Shown here: positions 35,893 to 45,762 of the stretch, one piece after another | Numbering within the stretch: position 1 is the stretch's first letter | Layout of the letters: every line of letters begins with the position of its first letter | Source: Comamonas badia DSM 17552 | Lineage (GTDB): Bacteria > Pseudomonadota > Gammaproteobacteria > Burkholderiales > Burkholderiaceae_C | Assembly (NCBI RefSeq): GCF_000484635.1 | Contig: NZ_AXVM01000001.1 | Coordinates: 1 to 64,000 of the forward strand | Direction: 5' to 3' | DNA length: 64,000 bases | Position numbers and translations under genes: made by a program | Notes under the pieces: model-generated | Told to the model about the DNA's origin: nothing | Database searches by the model: none | The model's input: only the letters and a program-made list of their open reading frames with translations

Positions 35893-37986
35893 CTATGCTA
35901 TTGAATCGGCATCCGATGCATCAGTCGATCCGAACAGCAAACTTCTGAGCGCAGTCAGCTGGTCGCGCGCTCTGGCAGCCTCTTCGAATTCCAGGTTGCG
36001 CGCGTGTTCGTACATCGCCTGCTCCAGCCGCTTGATTTCACGCGCCATCTCCTTCTCACTCATGTCTTCGACCCGTGCCCGCCGCAACGCCGCCTGAGCG
36101 GCTTTTTCCGCGTCGCGCCCGGCCTTTTCGCTGTAAACGCCATCGATCAGATCGCGCACCTGCTTGACGATGGCACGCGGCTCGATGCCGTGCTCCAGAT
36201 TCCAGGCGGTTTGTTTCACGCGGCGGCGCTCGGTCTCCCCGATGGCCTTTTTCATCGAATCAGTGACGCGGTCGGCGTACAGAATCGCCTTGCCATGCAG
36301 GTTGCGCGCGGCGCGCCCTATGGTCTGGATCAGGCTGCGCTCGGCGCGCAGAAAGCCTTCCTTGTCGGCGTCCAGAATCGCAACCAGCGACACCTCGGGG
36401 ATGTCCAGGCCTTCCCGCAGCAGGTTGATGCCGACGAGCACGTCGAACGCGCCCAGACGCAGGTCGCGGATGATTTCAACGCGTTCCACGGTATCCACGT
36501 CCGAGTGCAGGTAACGCACCTTGACGCCGTTGTCCGACAGGTATTCAGTGAGCTGCTCGGCCATGCGCTTGGTGAGCGTCGTGATGAGCACCCGCTCGCG
36601 CGCCCGCGTGCGTTCGCGGATTTCCTGCAGCACATCGTCCACCTGGCTGGTGGCGGGGCGCACCTCGATCTCGGGGTCGACGAGACCCGTGGGCCGCACC
36701 ACCTGATCGACGATCTGGCCGGAATGCTGCTTTTCATAATCCGCCGGGGTGGCCGAGACAAAGATCACCTGGCGCATGCGGCGCTCGAATTCCTCGAACT
36801 TGAGCGGGCGGTTGTCCAGCGCCGACGGCAGGCGAAAACCGTATTCCACCAGCGTGGTCTTGCGCGAACGGTCGCCGTTGTACATGGCGTTGAGCTGCCC
36901 GATCATCTGGTGGCTTTCATCCAGAAACATCACCGTGTCCCGGGGCAGGTAGTCGGTCAAGGTGCTCGGCGGCTCACCCGGTGCCGCGCCCGAGAGGTGG
37001 CGGCTGTAGTTCTCGATGCCCTTGCAGTGGCCGACTTCACTCAGCATCTCGATGTCGAAGCGCGTGCGCTGCTCCAGCCGCTGCGCCTCCACCAGCTTGC
37101 CCTGGTCGATGAAAAATTTCACGCGCTCGACCAGCTCCTGCTTGATGGTCTCGACTGCTGCCAGCACCACATCGCGCGGCGTGACGTAATGACTGCGCGG
37201 GTAGACCGTGAAGCGCGGAATGCGCTGCACCACCTGGCCGGTGAGCGGATCAATGAGCTGCAGGCTTTCCACTTCGTCGTCGAACAGCTCGATGCGCACG
37301 GCAAGCTCGGAATGTTCGGCCGGAAACACGTCAATGGTGTCACCGCGCACACGGAACTGCCCGCGTGCGAAATCCATGTCGCTCCTCTGGTACTGCATGC
37401 GCACCAGCTGCGCAATCACATCGCGCTGGCCCATGGGGTCGCCCGCGCGCAGCGTCATCACCATGCGGTGGTAGCTCTCGGGGTTGCCGATGCCATAGAT
37501 CGCCGAGACGGTGCCGACGATGACCACGTCGCGCCGCTCCAGCAGGCTCTTGGTGGCGGACAGCCGCATCTGCTCGATGTGCTCGTTGATGGCACTGTCC
37601 TTCTCGATGAACAGGTCACGCTGCGGCACATAGGCCTCGGGCTGGTAGTAGTCGTAGTAGCTCACGAAGTACTCCACCGCGTTCTTCGGGAAGAACTCGC
37701 GGAACTCGGAATACAGCTGCGCCGCCAGCGTCTTGTTGGGCGCGAAGACCATCGCCGGGCGCCCCAGGCGCGCGATGACGTTGGCCATGGTGAAGGTTTT
37801 GCCCGAGCCCGTCACGCCCAGCAGCGTCTGGAAGGACTCGCCATCGCGCACGCCTTCCACCAGCTTGGCTATAGCCTCAGGCTGGTCGCCTGCTGGCGGA
37901 TAGGGCTGAAAAAGCTGAAAGGGCGAATCTGGAAACTGCACGAATTCGCCTGGGGTGGCAGGCGGTGCAGCGGCAACTTCTTGCAT
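35893..37986 (-). CDS. uvrB: UvrABC excision repair subunit B
   Basis: The 697-residue nucleotide-excision-repair helicase has Walker [16 protein letters not shown], the damage-clamping beta-hairpin around [13 protein letters not shown], the DEAD-like FLDESHQM, helicase motifs SATPADYE and TIGRAARN, and a C-terminal UVR motif ([20 protein letters not shown]). I start at MQEVAAAPP (37986), where the conserved N-terminus begins; the frame is open far upstream but that is the reverse of the aminotransferase gene. It is divergent from tyrB. Confidence 0.96.
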   Translation of the reverse strand: MQEVAAAPPATPGEFVQFPDSPFQLFQPYPPAGDQPEAIAKLVEGVRDGESFQTLLGVTGSGKTFTMANVIARLGRPAMVFAPNKTLAAQLYSEFREFFPKNAVEYFVSYYDYYQPEAYVPQRDLFIEKDSAINEHIEQMRLSATKSLLERRDVVIVGTVSAIYGIGNPESYHRMVMTLRAGDPMGQRDVIAQLVRMQYQRSDMDFARGQFRVRGDTIDVFPAEHSELAVRIELFDDEVESLQLIDPLTGQVVQRIPRFTVYPRSHYVTPRDVVLAAVETIKQELVERVKFFIDQGKLVEAQRLEQRTRFDIEMLSEVGHCKGIENYSRHLSGAAPGEPPSTLTDYLPRDTVMFLDESHQMIGQLNAMYNGDRSRKTTLVEYGFRLPSALDNRPLKFEEFERRMRQVIFVSATPADYEKQHSGQIVDQVVRPTGLVDPEIEVRPATSQVDDVLQEIRERTRARERVLITTLTKRMAEQLTEYLSDNGVKVRYLHSDVDTVERVEIIRDLRLGAFDVLVGINLLREGLDIPEVSLVAILDADKEGFLRAERSLIQTIGRAARNLHGKAILYADRVTDSMKKAIGETERRRVKQTAWNLEHGIEPRAIVKQVRDLIDGVYSEKAGRDAEKAAQAALRRARVEDMSEKEMAREIKRLEQAMYEHARNLEFEEAARARDQLTALRSLLFGSTDASDADSIA

Positions 37987-38088
37987 GGTGGACGTCAACG
38001 GCGCGCCGGGCGCGGTCGTTAAAATTTGCTGTGTTTCGCCATCGTAGCTGGTGGCGGCGCAGCCTTTCTTCAACTTCCAGGACCCATC

Positions 38089-39285
38089 ATGTCTTTGTTT
38101 TCCGCCGTCGAACTGGCTCCCCGCGACCCCATTCTGGGCTTGAACGAGCAGTTTGCCGCCGACACCAACCCGAACAAGGTCAATCTCGGCGTGGGCGTGT
38201 ATTTCGACGAGAACGGCAAACTGCCGCTGCTGGCCTGCGTGCAGGCGGCCGAAAAGACGCTGATGGCAACGCCCAAGGCGCGCGGCTACCTGCCGATCGA
38301 TGGCATCGCGGCCTACGACAGCGGCGTGAAGAATCTGGTGTTCGGCGCCGACTCCGAGCCTGTCCAATCCGGCCGCGTTGCCACCGTGCAGGCCCTGGGC
38401 GGCACCGGCGCGCTCAAAATCGGCGCTGATTTCTTGAAGCACCTCAACCCCAACGCCAAGGTGCTGATCAGCGACCCGAGCTGGGAGAACCACCGCGCGC
38501 TGTTCACGCAGGCAGGTTTCGTGGTGGGCACCTACCGCTACTACGATGCCGCCACGCGCCAGCTCAACTTCGATGGCATGCTGGCCGACCTGCAGGCCGC
38601 CGCGGCGGGCACCATCGTGGTGCTGCACGCCTGCTGCCACAACCCCACGGGCTACGACCTCACGCCCGCGCAGTGGGAGCAGGTGATTGCAACCGTCAAG
38701 GCGCGCGGGCTCACGCCTTTCCTGGACATGGCCTACCAGGGCTTTGCCAACGGCGTGCAGGAAGACGGCGCGGTCATCGGCAAGTTTGCCGCCGCGGGCC
38801 TGAGCTTCTTCGTCTCCACTTCGTTCTCCAAGAGCTTCAGCCTGTACGGCGAGCGCGTGGGCGGGCTCTCGGTGCTGTGCACCAGCAAGGAAGAAGCCGC
38901 CCGCGTGCTGAGCCAGCTCAAGATCATGATCCGCACCAACTATTCCAACCCGCCCACGCACGGCGGCTCGGTGGTGGCAACGGTGCTGAACGACCCCACC
39001 CTGCGCGCGCAATGGGACCAGGAGCTGGCCGGCATGCGCACCCGCATCAAGGCGATGCGCCAGGCCCTGGTCGACGGACTGAAGGCCGCGGGCGTGCTGA
39101 GAAGCATGGATTTCATCACCACGCAGGTGGGCATGTTCAGCTATTCGGGCCTGAGCAAGGAGCAGATGGTGCGCCTGCGCGGCGAATTCGGTGTGTATGG
39201 AACGGACACCGGGCGCATGTGCGTGGCTGCGCTCAATGCGCACAATCTGCCGCATGTCTGCAAGTCGATTGCGGCGGTGCTGTAA
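38089..39285 (+). CDS. tyrB: Aromatic amino acid aminotransferase (class I, TyrB/AspC type)
   Basis: This is a 398-residue class I PLP aminotransferase: [19 protein letters not shown] at the start, [13 protein letters not shown], the PLP lysine in [19 protein letters not shown], and the substrate arginine region [14 protein letters not shown] near the end. It should transfer amino groups between aspartate, tyrosine or phenylalanine and 2-oxoglutarate; AspC-like preference is possible. The start at 38089 matches the family. A strong terminator follows at 39310. Confidence 0.92.
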   Translation: MSLFSAVELAPRDPILGLNEQFAADTNPNKVNLGVGVYFDENGKLPLLACVQAAEKTLMATPKARGYLPIDGIAAYDSGVKNLVFGADSEPVQSGRVATVQALGGTGALKIGADFLKHLNPNAKVLISDPSWENHRALFTQAGFVVGTYRYYDAATRQLNFDGMLADLQAAAAGTIVVLHACCHNPTGYDLTPAQWEQVIATVKARGLTPFLDMAYQGFANGVQEDGAVIGKFAAAGLSFFVSTSFSKSFSLYGERVGGLSVLCTSKEEAARVLSQLKIMIRTNYSNPPTHGGSVVATVLNDPTLRAQWDQELAGMRTRIKAMRQALVDGLKAAGVLRSMDFITTQVGMFSYSGLSKEQMVRLRGEFGVYGTDTGRMCVAALNAHNLPHVCKSIAAVL

Positions 39286-39309
39286 GCTGCTGGCAACCCG
39301 CCTCATGAC

Positions 39310-39333
39310 AAGCCGCCTTCGGGCGGCTTTTTC
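39310..39333 (+). terminator. Terminator after the aminotransferase gene
   Basis: AAGCCGCC-TTCG-GGCGGCTT followed by TTT. The stable UUCG-closed hairpin separates tyrB from mutS. Confidence 0.88.
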
Positions 39334-39362
39334 ATAGTCGGACACCTCGCTGATCACGCTCC

Positions 39363-41972
39363 ATGGAAAAACCCGACTCCCCGCCGCACACCCCCGTCAT
39401 GGCGCAGTACATGGCGCTCAAGGCCCAGCACCCTGGGACGCTGCTTTTCTATCGCATGGGCGATTTCTATGAGCTGTTCTATGCGGATGCTGAAAAGGCC
39501 GCGCGCCTGCTCGACATCACGCTGACGCAGCGCGGGCAGTCGGCCGGTCAACCCGTGGTGATGGCGGGCGTGCCGTTTCACGCGCTGGAGAACTACCTGG
39601 CGCGGCTCATCAAGATCGGCGAATCGGTGGCGATTGCCGAGCAGGTCGGCGATGTCGCCGCGGCCAAGGGGCCGGTCGAACGCAAGGTGGTGCGGGTGGT
39701 CACGCCCGGCACGCTCACCGATACCGAACTGCTCAGCGACAAGAGTGAATCGCTGCTGCTGGCCGTGCACCAGGGCAAGCGCGCACGCTGCGGTCTGGCC
39801 TGGCTTTCGGTCACGCAGGGGCGGGTGTTTCTGGCCGAATGCACCCTGGATGCACTGAGCGGCTGGCTCACCCGCATCGCACCCAGCGAACTGATCCACA
39901 GCGCGGGCTGCACGCAGCGTTTTGAGCAGCAACTGCAGCTGCTGCGCACCAGCGGCGCCCTCGCCTGCCCGATCACACCGCGCCCGGACTGGCAGTTTGA
40001 CGCCCCGCTGGGCGAGCGCACCCTGCTTGAGCACCTGGGCGCCGCCACGCTCGCCGCCTGGGATGCGCAGGATCTGCACGAGGCCCACGCTGCCGCGGGT
40101 GCGCTGCTGCAGTATGCCGAGCACACGCAGGGGCGCAGCATCACCCACCTGCACAGCATTGCGGTGCAGAAGAGCGATGCGCTCATCACCCTGCCCGCAA
40201 GCACGGTGCGCAATCTGGAGCTCACACGCACCTTGCGCGGAGAGGAATCACCCACCCTGCTTTCGCTGTTGGACACCTGCATGACCGGCATGGGCAGCCG
40301 CCTGCTGCGCGCCTGGCTGCTGGAACCCGCGCGCGATCGCAGCGCGGCGCGCCAACGCCTCGCTGCCACGCAGGCGCTGCAGTCGGGTCGCTGGCAGGCA
40401 CTGCGCAGCGAACTCAAGGGCGTGGCCGATGTGGAGCGCATCAGCGCGCGCATAGCGCTGCGGCAGGTGCGCCCGCGAGAGTTGACGGCACTCACCCAAA
40501 CGCTCCAAAAAACAGAGCTATTAGCGCATTATGGGCAGGCGCTGGAGCCCTTTTTGAATCAAATTTTCCAGCAACTGCAACCGCCTGTGGAAACCTCTGC
40601 CCTGCTGCAGGCAGCCATAGCCGGCGAACCGGCCGCGCTCATCCGCGATGGCGGAGTGATTGCCAGCGGGTTTGATGCCGAGCTCGATGAACTGCGTGCG
40701 ATTCAGAGCAATTGCGACGGCTTTCTGCTCGACCTGGAAACGCGCGAGAAAGAACGCACCGGCATCCCCAACCTGCGCGTGCAGTTCAACAAGGTGCACG
40801 GGTTCTACATCGAGGTGACCGGCAGCCATCTGGACAAGGTGCCCGAGGACTACCGCCGCCGCCAGACGCTGAAGAACGCCGAGCGCTTCATCACCCCCGA
40901 GCTGAAAAGCTTCGAGGACAAGGCCCTGTCGGCGCAGGAACGCGCGTTGGCACGCGAGAAATGGCTGTACGAGCAGGTGCTGGACCAACTGCAGCCGCAT
41001 ATCGCGCAACTCACGCAGGTGGCGCAGGCACTGGCGCAGCTCGATGTGCTGTGCTGCCTCGCAGAGCGCTCGCTGACGCTGAACTGGTGCGCGCCGCAGT
41101 TTGTCAATGAGCCCTGCATAGACATCGGCGCCGGACGCCATCCGGTGGTGGAGGCGCGCCTGGCGCAGACCTCGGCCGGGGCCTTCATTCCCAACCACAC
41201 ACGCATGCACGCCAACCAGCGCATGCAGATCATCACCGGGCCGAACATGGGCGGCAAATCCACTTACATGCGCCAGGTGGCGATCATCGTGCTGCTCGCC
41301 AGCATGGGCAGCCATGTGCCGGCGAGCAGTTGCCGCCTGGGACCTATCGATGCCATCCACACCCGCATCGGCGCGGCCGACGATCTGGCCAACGCGCAAT
41401 CGACCTTCATGCTGGAAATGGTGGAAGCCGCGCAGATCCTGCATGCCGCCACGGCGCAAAGCCTGGTGCTGATGGACGAAATCGGCCGCGGCACCAGCAC
41501 TTTCGATGGCCTGGCGCTGGCCGGCAGCATCGCCACGCACCTGCACGACAAAAGCAAGGCCTTCACGCTGTTTGCCACGCATTACTTCGAGCTGACCGAA
41601 CTACCCGCCACCGCCAGGCACGCGATCAACCTGCACGTGAGCGCGGTGGAGAACGGACAGGACATCGTCTTCCTGCATGAAATCCAGGCCGGGCCCGCCA
41701 GCCGCAGCTACGGCATCCAGGTGGCCAGGCTGGCGGGCATGCCCGCTGGCGTGCTGCACCACGCCCGCCGTGCGCTGGATGCGCTGCAGGCGCGTGCACA
41801 GGAGGCGCAGCGGCAGGTGGACCTGTTCACGCCGCCCCCCGCTCCGCCCGACAACCCGCCCAGCGCCGCCGAAGCCGCATTGGCGCAACTCAACCCCGAC
41901 CAGCTCACGCCGCGCGAGGCGCTGGACGCGCTCTACCAGCTCAAAGGGCTGCTGCCGCGCCCCTCTGTATGA
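39363..41972 (+). CDS. mutS: DNA mismatch repair protein MutS
   Basis: The 869-residue protein has the mismatch-recognition [11 protein letters not shown] near residue 30 (Phe stacks on the mismatch). The connector and lever domains follow, then the ABC ATPase with Walker [15 protein letters not shown], Walker [17 protein letters not shown] and the C-terminal helices. Residues about 380-400 ([19 protein letters not shown]) are encoded by a copy of the TAGCT-type repeat that keeps the frame. Length is only slightly above E. coli MutS (853), so the protein is probably functional. It borders the toluene monooxygenase locus. Confidence 0.96.
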   Translation: MEKPDSPPHTPVMAQYMALKAQHPGTLLFYRMGDFYELFYADAEKAARLLDITLTQRGQSAGQPVVMAGVPFHALENYLARLIKIGESVAIAEQVGDVAAAKGPVERKVVRVVTPGTLTDTELLSDKSESLLLAVHQGKRARCGLAWLSVTQGRVFLAECTLDALSGWLTRIAPSELIHSAGCTQRFEQQLQLLRTSGALACPITPRPDWQFDAPLGERTLLEHLGAATLAAWDAQDLHEAHAAAGALLQYAEHTQGRSITHLHSIAVQKSDALITLPASTVRNLELTRTLRGEESPTLLSLLDTCMTGMGSRLLRAWLLEPARDRSAARQRLAATQALQSGRWQALRSELKGVADVERISARIALRQVRPRELTALTQTLQKTELLAHYGQALEPFLNQIFQQLQPPVETSALLQAAIAGEPAALIRDGGVIASGFDAELDELRAIQSNCDGFLLDLETREKERTGIPNLRVQFNKVHGFYIEVTGSHLDKVPEDYRRRQTLKNAERFITPELKSFEDKALSAQERALAREKWLYEQVLDQLQPHIAQLTQVAQALAQLDVLCCLAERSLTLNWCAPQFVNEPCIDIGAGRHPVVEARLAQTSAGAFIPNHTRMHANQRMQIITGPNMGGKSTYMRQVAIIVLLASMGSHVPASSCRLGPIDAIHTRIGAADDLANAQSTFMLEMVEAAQILHAATAQSLVLMDEIGRGTSTFDGLALAGSIATHLHDKSKAFTLFATHYFELTELPATARHAINLHVSAVENGQDIVFLHEIQAGPASRSYGIQVARLAGMPAGVLHHARRALDALQARAQEAQRQVDLFTPPPAPPDNPPSAAEAALAQLNPDQLTPREALDALYQLKGLLPRPSV
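40515..40560 (+). repeat. TAGCT-type repeat copy inside mutS
   Basis: AGCT-N5-CGC-N3-N9-CGCT-N3-GCC followed by CTTTTT and GAATCAAAT. The spacing is the same as the copies at 13236 and 58478. It lies in the reading frame of mutS and contributes codons without a stop. The base composition here is visibly more AT-rich than in flanking mutS. Confidence 0.6.
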
Positions 41973-42099
41973 TCGAACAGCCCGCCGCGGAGCAGCAGCA
42001 AGCCGCGGCCGGAAACATCCCGGGCGGCGCTGGAGCAAGCCAGTCCCGCCCTTGATCGACGCGGCCCCTGGGCTGTCCGCCAGCAAGGAAGAGGGATCA

Positions 42100-45021
42100 A
42101 TGCAAACGCCGTTCGATCTGTCCGACCCGTACCGGGTGGGCTCCGTCGCCCTCAGTCCTGCCGACTCGAACCAGAGCCAGCGTGAAAAGCTCGCGCGCAT
42201 CGTGCTCGATTCGATGTACCAGTTCGTAGGTCTGCTCGACGCGGACGGGCGAACGCTGGAAATCAACCGGGCGGCCCTGGACGGCGCGGGCCTGCGCATG
42301 GCCGATATCCACGGCAAGCCGTTCTGGGAGGCCCGGTGGTTCCAGGTTTCGCGGGACACGGTCGAGCTGCTGCGCAACTTCGTGCACCGGGCCCGCGACG
42401 GTGAATTCGTCCGCTACGACGTGGAGATATATGGACAGGCGGCCGGAGAAAAAACCATCATGGTGGATTTTTCGCTGCTGCCCGTGCGGGACGCGCGGGG
42501 CAAGGTGGTGTTTCTCTTGGCCGAAGGCCGCAACATCACGGCAAAGAAACATGCCGAGGCGGAGATCGCCCGCAAGAACGCCGAGCTTGAAAGCCTGTTG
42601 GAACGCATACGACAGCTTGACCAGGTCAAGAGTGACTTGTTCGCCAACGTCAGTCATGAACTGCGCACGCCGCTGACCCTGATCCTCGGCCCGCTGGAAG
42701 AACTGCTGGCACCGGATGCCGCGCCGCTCACCGGCGCGCAGCGCGAGCAGCTCGAACTCATGCAGCGCAGCGCTTTCACGCTGCTCAAGCACGTCAACGA
42801 CCTGCTCGACCTGGCAAAGCTTGACGCGCGGCGCATGGACCTGCACTACGCTCGTATCGACCTGGCCGCCCTGGTACGCGACCAGGCGGAGCGCTTTCAC
42901 GCCCTGGCGCCACAGCATGGGTTGCGGTACGTGATCTCGGCGCCCGAGGCACTGCCCGCAGTGCTCGACCCGGAGAAGACCGAACGGATCCTGCAGAACC
43001 TGCTGTCCAATGCGTTCAAGTTCACGCCCCCGGGCGGCCGGGTGCGCTGCGCCGTCCAACGCATCGGGCGCGAACGCTGTCTGTTTGAAGTGCAGGACTC
43101 CGGCCCGGGCGTACCACGGGACATGCGGCAGGCGATTTTCGACCGTTTTCGGCAAGCGCAGGCGGGCACGACACGCGATTTTGGCGGCACGGGGCTGGGC
43201 CTGGCCATCGCCAAGGAGTTCACCGAACTGATGCACGGCACGATCACCGTCACGCCGGCCACGGGCGGTGGCTCCATCTTCCAGGTGGAGCTGCCGCTGG
43301 CGCCGCCCCACGACGCGCCCATGGTGCCCATCGACCCGATCGACGGCCCTGCACCACGGCGGCATGCCCCGTCCCCGCCGCCGATCGCCGGTACGCTGGC
43401 CGAACTGGCACGCCCCGAGCGCAACGCAGCACCGGTGGAGGCGGCGGCGCCTGCAGGCATGGCCCGCATCCTGGTGGTGGAGGACGACGCCGGCACGCGG
43501 CGCTTCATCTGCGACTCCCTGCGCGCCGAGTTTGCCGTGGAGGCGGCGGCCGACGGCCAGGCGGCTCTGGAGGCGGCCATTGCCAGCCCGCCCGACCTGC
43601 TGGTCACCGATCTGATGCTGCCGCGCCTGGGTGGCGACCGGCTGGTACAGGCCCTGCGCGCCCATGCCGAGCTGAAAGAGATTCCGGTGCTGGTCCTGTC
43701 GGCGAAGGACGACGCAGCGCTGCGCGCCCGGCTGCTCGCGGGCGCAGTGCAGGATTACGTGACCAAGCCCTTCTCCGCGCATGAACTGCGCGCACGGGTG
43801 CGCAACCTCGCGACGATGAAGCGCGCCCGCGACGAACTGCGGCAGGAGCTGTTGTCGCAAAGCAGCGACCTGACTCAGCTCGCGCGCCAGCTCATCGACA
43901 GCCGGCGCGCCCTGCGGGCTTCCGAGCGCCGCTGGCGAAGCATTTATCAGCACTCGCCAGTAGGCATCGCCCTGGTGGGAGTCGGTGGCGCCATCCAGGC
44001 AGCCAACCCCGCCTTCAAGACCATGGTGGGTTATTCGGATGAGGAGATCGAAGCTCGTACCCTGCCGCGCATCACGCCGATAGAAGACCGAGCCGCCGCA
44101 CAACGGCGCATCGATGGCCTGCTGACCAGCACGGCACGCGAAAACCACATGCAATGCCGCTTCCAGCACAAAGAAGGCGCCCTGGTGTGGGTCAACACCA
44201 GCGTGTCGCTCGTGCGGAGCGCTCCCGGCGATGAGGGCCTGCTGGTCGTGGTGGCGGAAGACATCACCGAACAGAAGCGGGCCGAGCAGGCCCTGGTTCG
44301 GACGCGCGCGGAACTGGCCCAGGTTTCGCGCGTCAGCTCACTGGGAGAGCTGGCAGCCTCGATCGCCCACGAGGTCAACCAGCCACTGGCCGCGATCGTG
44401 GCCAACGGGCAGGCCGGCATGCGGTGGCTGGACGCCCATCCTCCCAACCAAGAGGAGACCAGGACGGCGATGGGCCGCATCATCCGGGACGCCAACCGCG
44501 CCGGCGAGATCGTCTCTCGCATCCGCGGCTTCGTCCAGCGCCGTGAAACGCGGCACGCCCCGATGGACATCAACGACGCTATCCGCGACGTGCTCGAACT
44601 GGTGGGAGGCGAAGCGCAGGCGCGGCGGGTGGAGATCGTTCATTCGGCGCCACGTCCGCTGCCTCCTGTGAACGCGGACCGCATCCAACTGCAGCAAGTG
44701 CTGCTCAACCTCGTGATGAATAGCCTGGAGGCCATGGGACAGGGCGGCCCGCACACCATCGTTCTAAGCGCAGCGCCCTGCGCCGACAATTGCGTGCAGG
44801 TGAGCGTCAGGGACAGCGGGCCAGGCGTCGACCCCACTGTGGATGCCACCCTGTTCGAAGCCTTCCAGACCACAAAAGCCGACGGGATGGGCATGGGCCT
44901 GGCCATCAGCCGATCGATCGTCGAATCCCTGGGCGGGCGCCTGTGGTTCACACCGAACGATGGCCCGGGCGTTACCTTCAGCTTCGCCCTTCCGGCCGAA
45001 GCGCCAGAGGCACCGCGATGA
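42100..45021 (+). CDS. tmoS: TodS/TmoS/StyS-type double-kinase hybrid sensor
   Basis: The 973-residue cytosolic sensor has no membrane segment. Domains in order are PAS1 (about 28-150), histidine kinase 1 with His186 in VSHELRTPLT and ATPase motifs GTGLGLAIAKE (about 170-405), receiver with Asp504 in LVTDLMLPRLGG (about 463-580), PAS2 (about 625-735) and histidine kinase 2 with His757 in IAHEVNQPLAAIV and GMGMGLAISRSI. TodS has the same layout, with His190, Asp500 and His760. PAS1 binds the aromatic effector in that family. The leucine-zipper N-terminus of TodS is not evident. The ATG at 42100 has AAGGAAGAGG before it. The stop overlaps the regulator start (ATGA). Confidence 0.92.
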   Translation: MQTPFDLSDPYRVGSVALSPADSNQSQREKLARIVLDSMYQFVGLLDADGRTLEINRAALDGAGLRMADIHGKPFWEARWFQVSRDTVELLRNFVHRARDGEFVRYDVEIYGQAAGEKTIMVDFSLLPVRDARGKVVFLLAEGRNITAKKHAEAEIARKNAELESLLERIRQLDQVKSDLFANVSHELRTPLTLILGPLEELLAPDAAPLTGAQREQLELMQRSAFTLLKHVNDLLDLAKLDARRMDLHYARIDLAALVRDQAERFHALAPQHGLRYVISAPEALPAVLDPEKTERILQNLLSNAFKFTPPGGRVRCAVQRIGRERCLFEVQDSGPGVPRDMRQAIFDRFRQAQAGTTRDFGGTGLGLAIAKEFTELMHGTITVTPATGGGSIFQVELPLAPPHDAPMVPIDPIDGPAPRRHAPSPPPIAGTLAELARPERNAAPVEAAAPAGMARILVVEDDAGTRRFICDSLRAEFAVEAAADGQAALEAAIASPPDLLVTDLMLPRLGGDRLVQALRAHAELKEIPVLVLSAKDDAALRARLLAGAVQDYVTKPFSAHELRARVRNLATMKRARDELRQELLSQSSDLTQLARQLIDSRRALRASERRWRSIYQHSPVGIALVGVGGAIQAANPAFKTMVGYSDEEIEARTLPRITPIEDRAAAQRRIDGLLTSTARENHMQCRFQHKEGALVWVNTSVSLVRSAPGDEGLLVVVAEDITEQKRAEQALVRTRAELAQVSRVSSLGELAASIAHEVNQPLAAIVANGQAGMRWLDAHPPNQEETRTAMGRIIRDANRAGEIVSRIRGFVQRRETRHAPMDINDAIRDVLELVGGEAQARRVEIVHSAPRPLPPVNADRIQLQQVLLNLVMNSLEAMGQGGPHTIVLSAAPCADNCVQVSVRDSGPGVDPTVDATLFEAFQTTKADGMGMGLAISRSIVESLGGRLWFTPNDGPGVTFSFALPAEAPEAPR

Positions 45022-45647
45022 GTGCGCCCGATGCGCTGGTCCACGTGGTGGATGACGACCTGTCCATGCGCGAAGCCGTCAGCAGCCTGCTGCGGTCGGT
45101 GGGTCTGCGGATCGAAACCTACGTCTCGGCCGCCGAATTCCTTGAGCGCTGGGTGCAGCCCTCCCGCCACCCCGAATGCCTGGTACTGGACGTACGCATG
45201 CCCGGCTTGGGCGGCCTGGAGCTGCAGCGGCAGCTGGGGCAGGCGCAGCAGCGGCTGCCCATCGTGTTCATCACGGCCCATGGTGACATTCCAATGACCG
45301 TCCGCGCGATGAAGGCCGGCGCGGTCGAGTTCCTCCCAAAGCCGTTCAGGGAGCAGGACCTGCTCGAAGCCATCGAGGCGTCGCTGGCCCGGTCGCGCGA
45401 TGCGCTGCGCGACCACGAAGGCATGCGCGCCCTCCAGGCCCGATTCGACAGCCTCACGCCGCGCGAACAGGACGTGCTCCAGCTGCTCGCCCAGGGCCTG
45501 CGCAACAAGCAGACGGCCTATCGCCTGGGCATCACCGAGGTGACGGTGAAGGTGCATCGCCACAACATCATGGAGAAGACGCAGGCCAGCTCCGTCGCCG
45601 CGCTGATGGGCATGCTGGAGCGGCTGCGGCATGCCGGACCGAGATAA
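45018..45647 (+). CDS. tmoT: TodT/TmoT/StyR-type response regulator
   Basis: The 209-residue protein pairs a FixJ-type receiver with a LuxR-type helix-turn-helix. The receiver (about 1-125) has acidic VVDDD, phospho-acceptor in LVLDVRMPGLGG, and KPF. The HTH (about 140-205) reads LTPREQDVLQLLAQGLRNKQ and EVTVKVHRHNIMEKT. It is cotranslated with the kinase gene through an ATGA overlap. Homologues activate toluene or styrene catabolic promoters at AAACC...GGTTT dyads. Two such dyads lie at 45662 and 47385, before the alcohol dehydrogenase and the monooxygenase operon. Confidence 0.92.
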   Translation: MSAPDALVHVVDDDLSMREAVSSLLRSVGLRIETYVSAAEFLERWVQPSRHPECLVLDVRMPGLGGLELQRQLGQAQQRLPIVFITAHGDIPMTVRAMKAGAVEFLPKPFREQDLLEAIEASLARSRDALRDHEGMRALQARFDSLTPREQDVLQLLAQGLRNKQTAYRLGITEVTVKVHRHNIMEKTQASSVAALMGMLERLRHAGPR

Positions 45648-45660
45648 ATTACGGGCGGCA

Positions 45661-45704
45661 TAAACCAAAATCCAATGGTTTCGCGAGGGTGTTCTCTCTA
45701 CATT
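45661..45704 (+). promoter_or_regulatory. Promoter P1 with AAACCA-N8-TGGTTT dyad (dehydrogenase gene)
   Basis: AAACCA at 45662-45667 and TGGTTT at 45676-45681 form an inverted repeat. The second half sits exactly 17 bases before TACATT (45699-45704), a good -10 box, so it replaces the -35 element. The position agrees with class II activation and resembles StyR/TodT boxes, though those have a shorter spacer. The whole region from here to the start codon is duplicated before tmoA (P2). No sigma-54 GG-N10-GC signature is seen. Confidence 0.65.
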
Positions 45705-45762
45705 GGTGAACGCGCGGGCTGATATGCCTGCGCCGTGTTCAACAATCACAGGAGACAAGCCC

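Noticed and set aside
37861-37920. Another TAGCT-type repeat inside uvrB (GGCTATAGCC region)
   Set aside because: The TAGCT-N5-CGC spacing is not met and the codons match ordinary UvrB sequence.
35893-39357. An 1154-residue frame that appears to extend uvrB
   Set aside because: The conserved UvrB N-terminus begins at 37986; the upstream part is antisense to the aminotransferase gene.
41677-42099. N-terminal extension of the sensor kinase into mutS
   Set aside because: It overlaps the end of mutS in another frame, has no domain, and the ATG at 42100 has a good ribosome site and gives the length expected for the family.
45640-45762. Sigma-54 (-24/-12) promoter for the tmo genes, as in TbuT/XylR-type loci
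   Set aside because: No GG-N10-GC pair is found upstream of the dehydrogenase or tmoA; a TACATT -10 with a dyad at -35 fits better.
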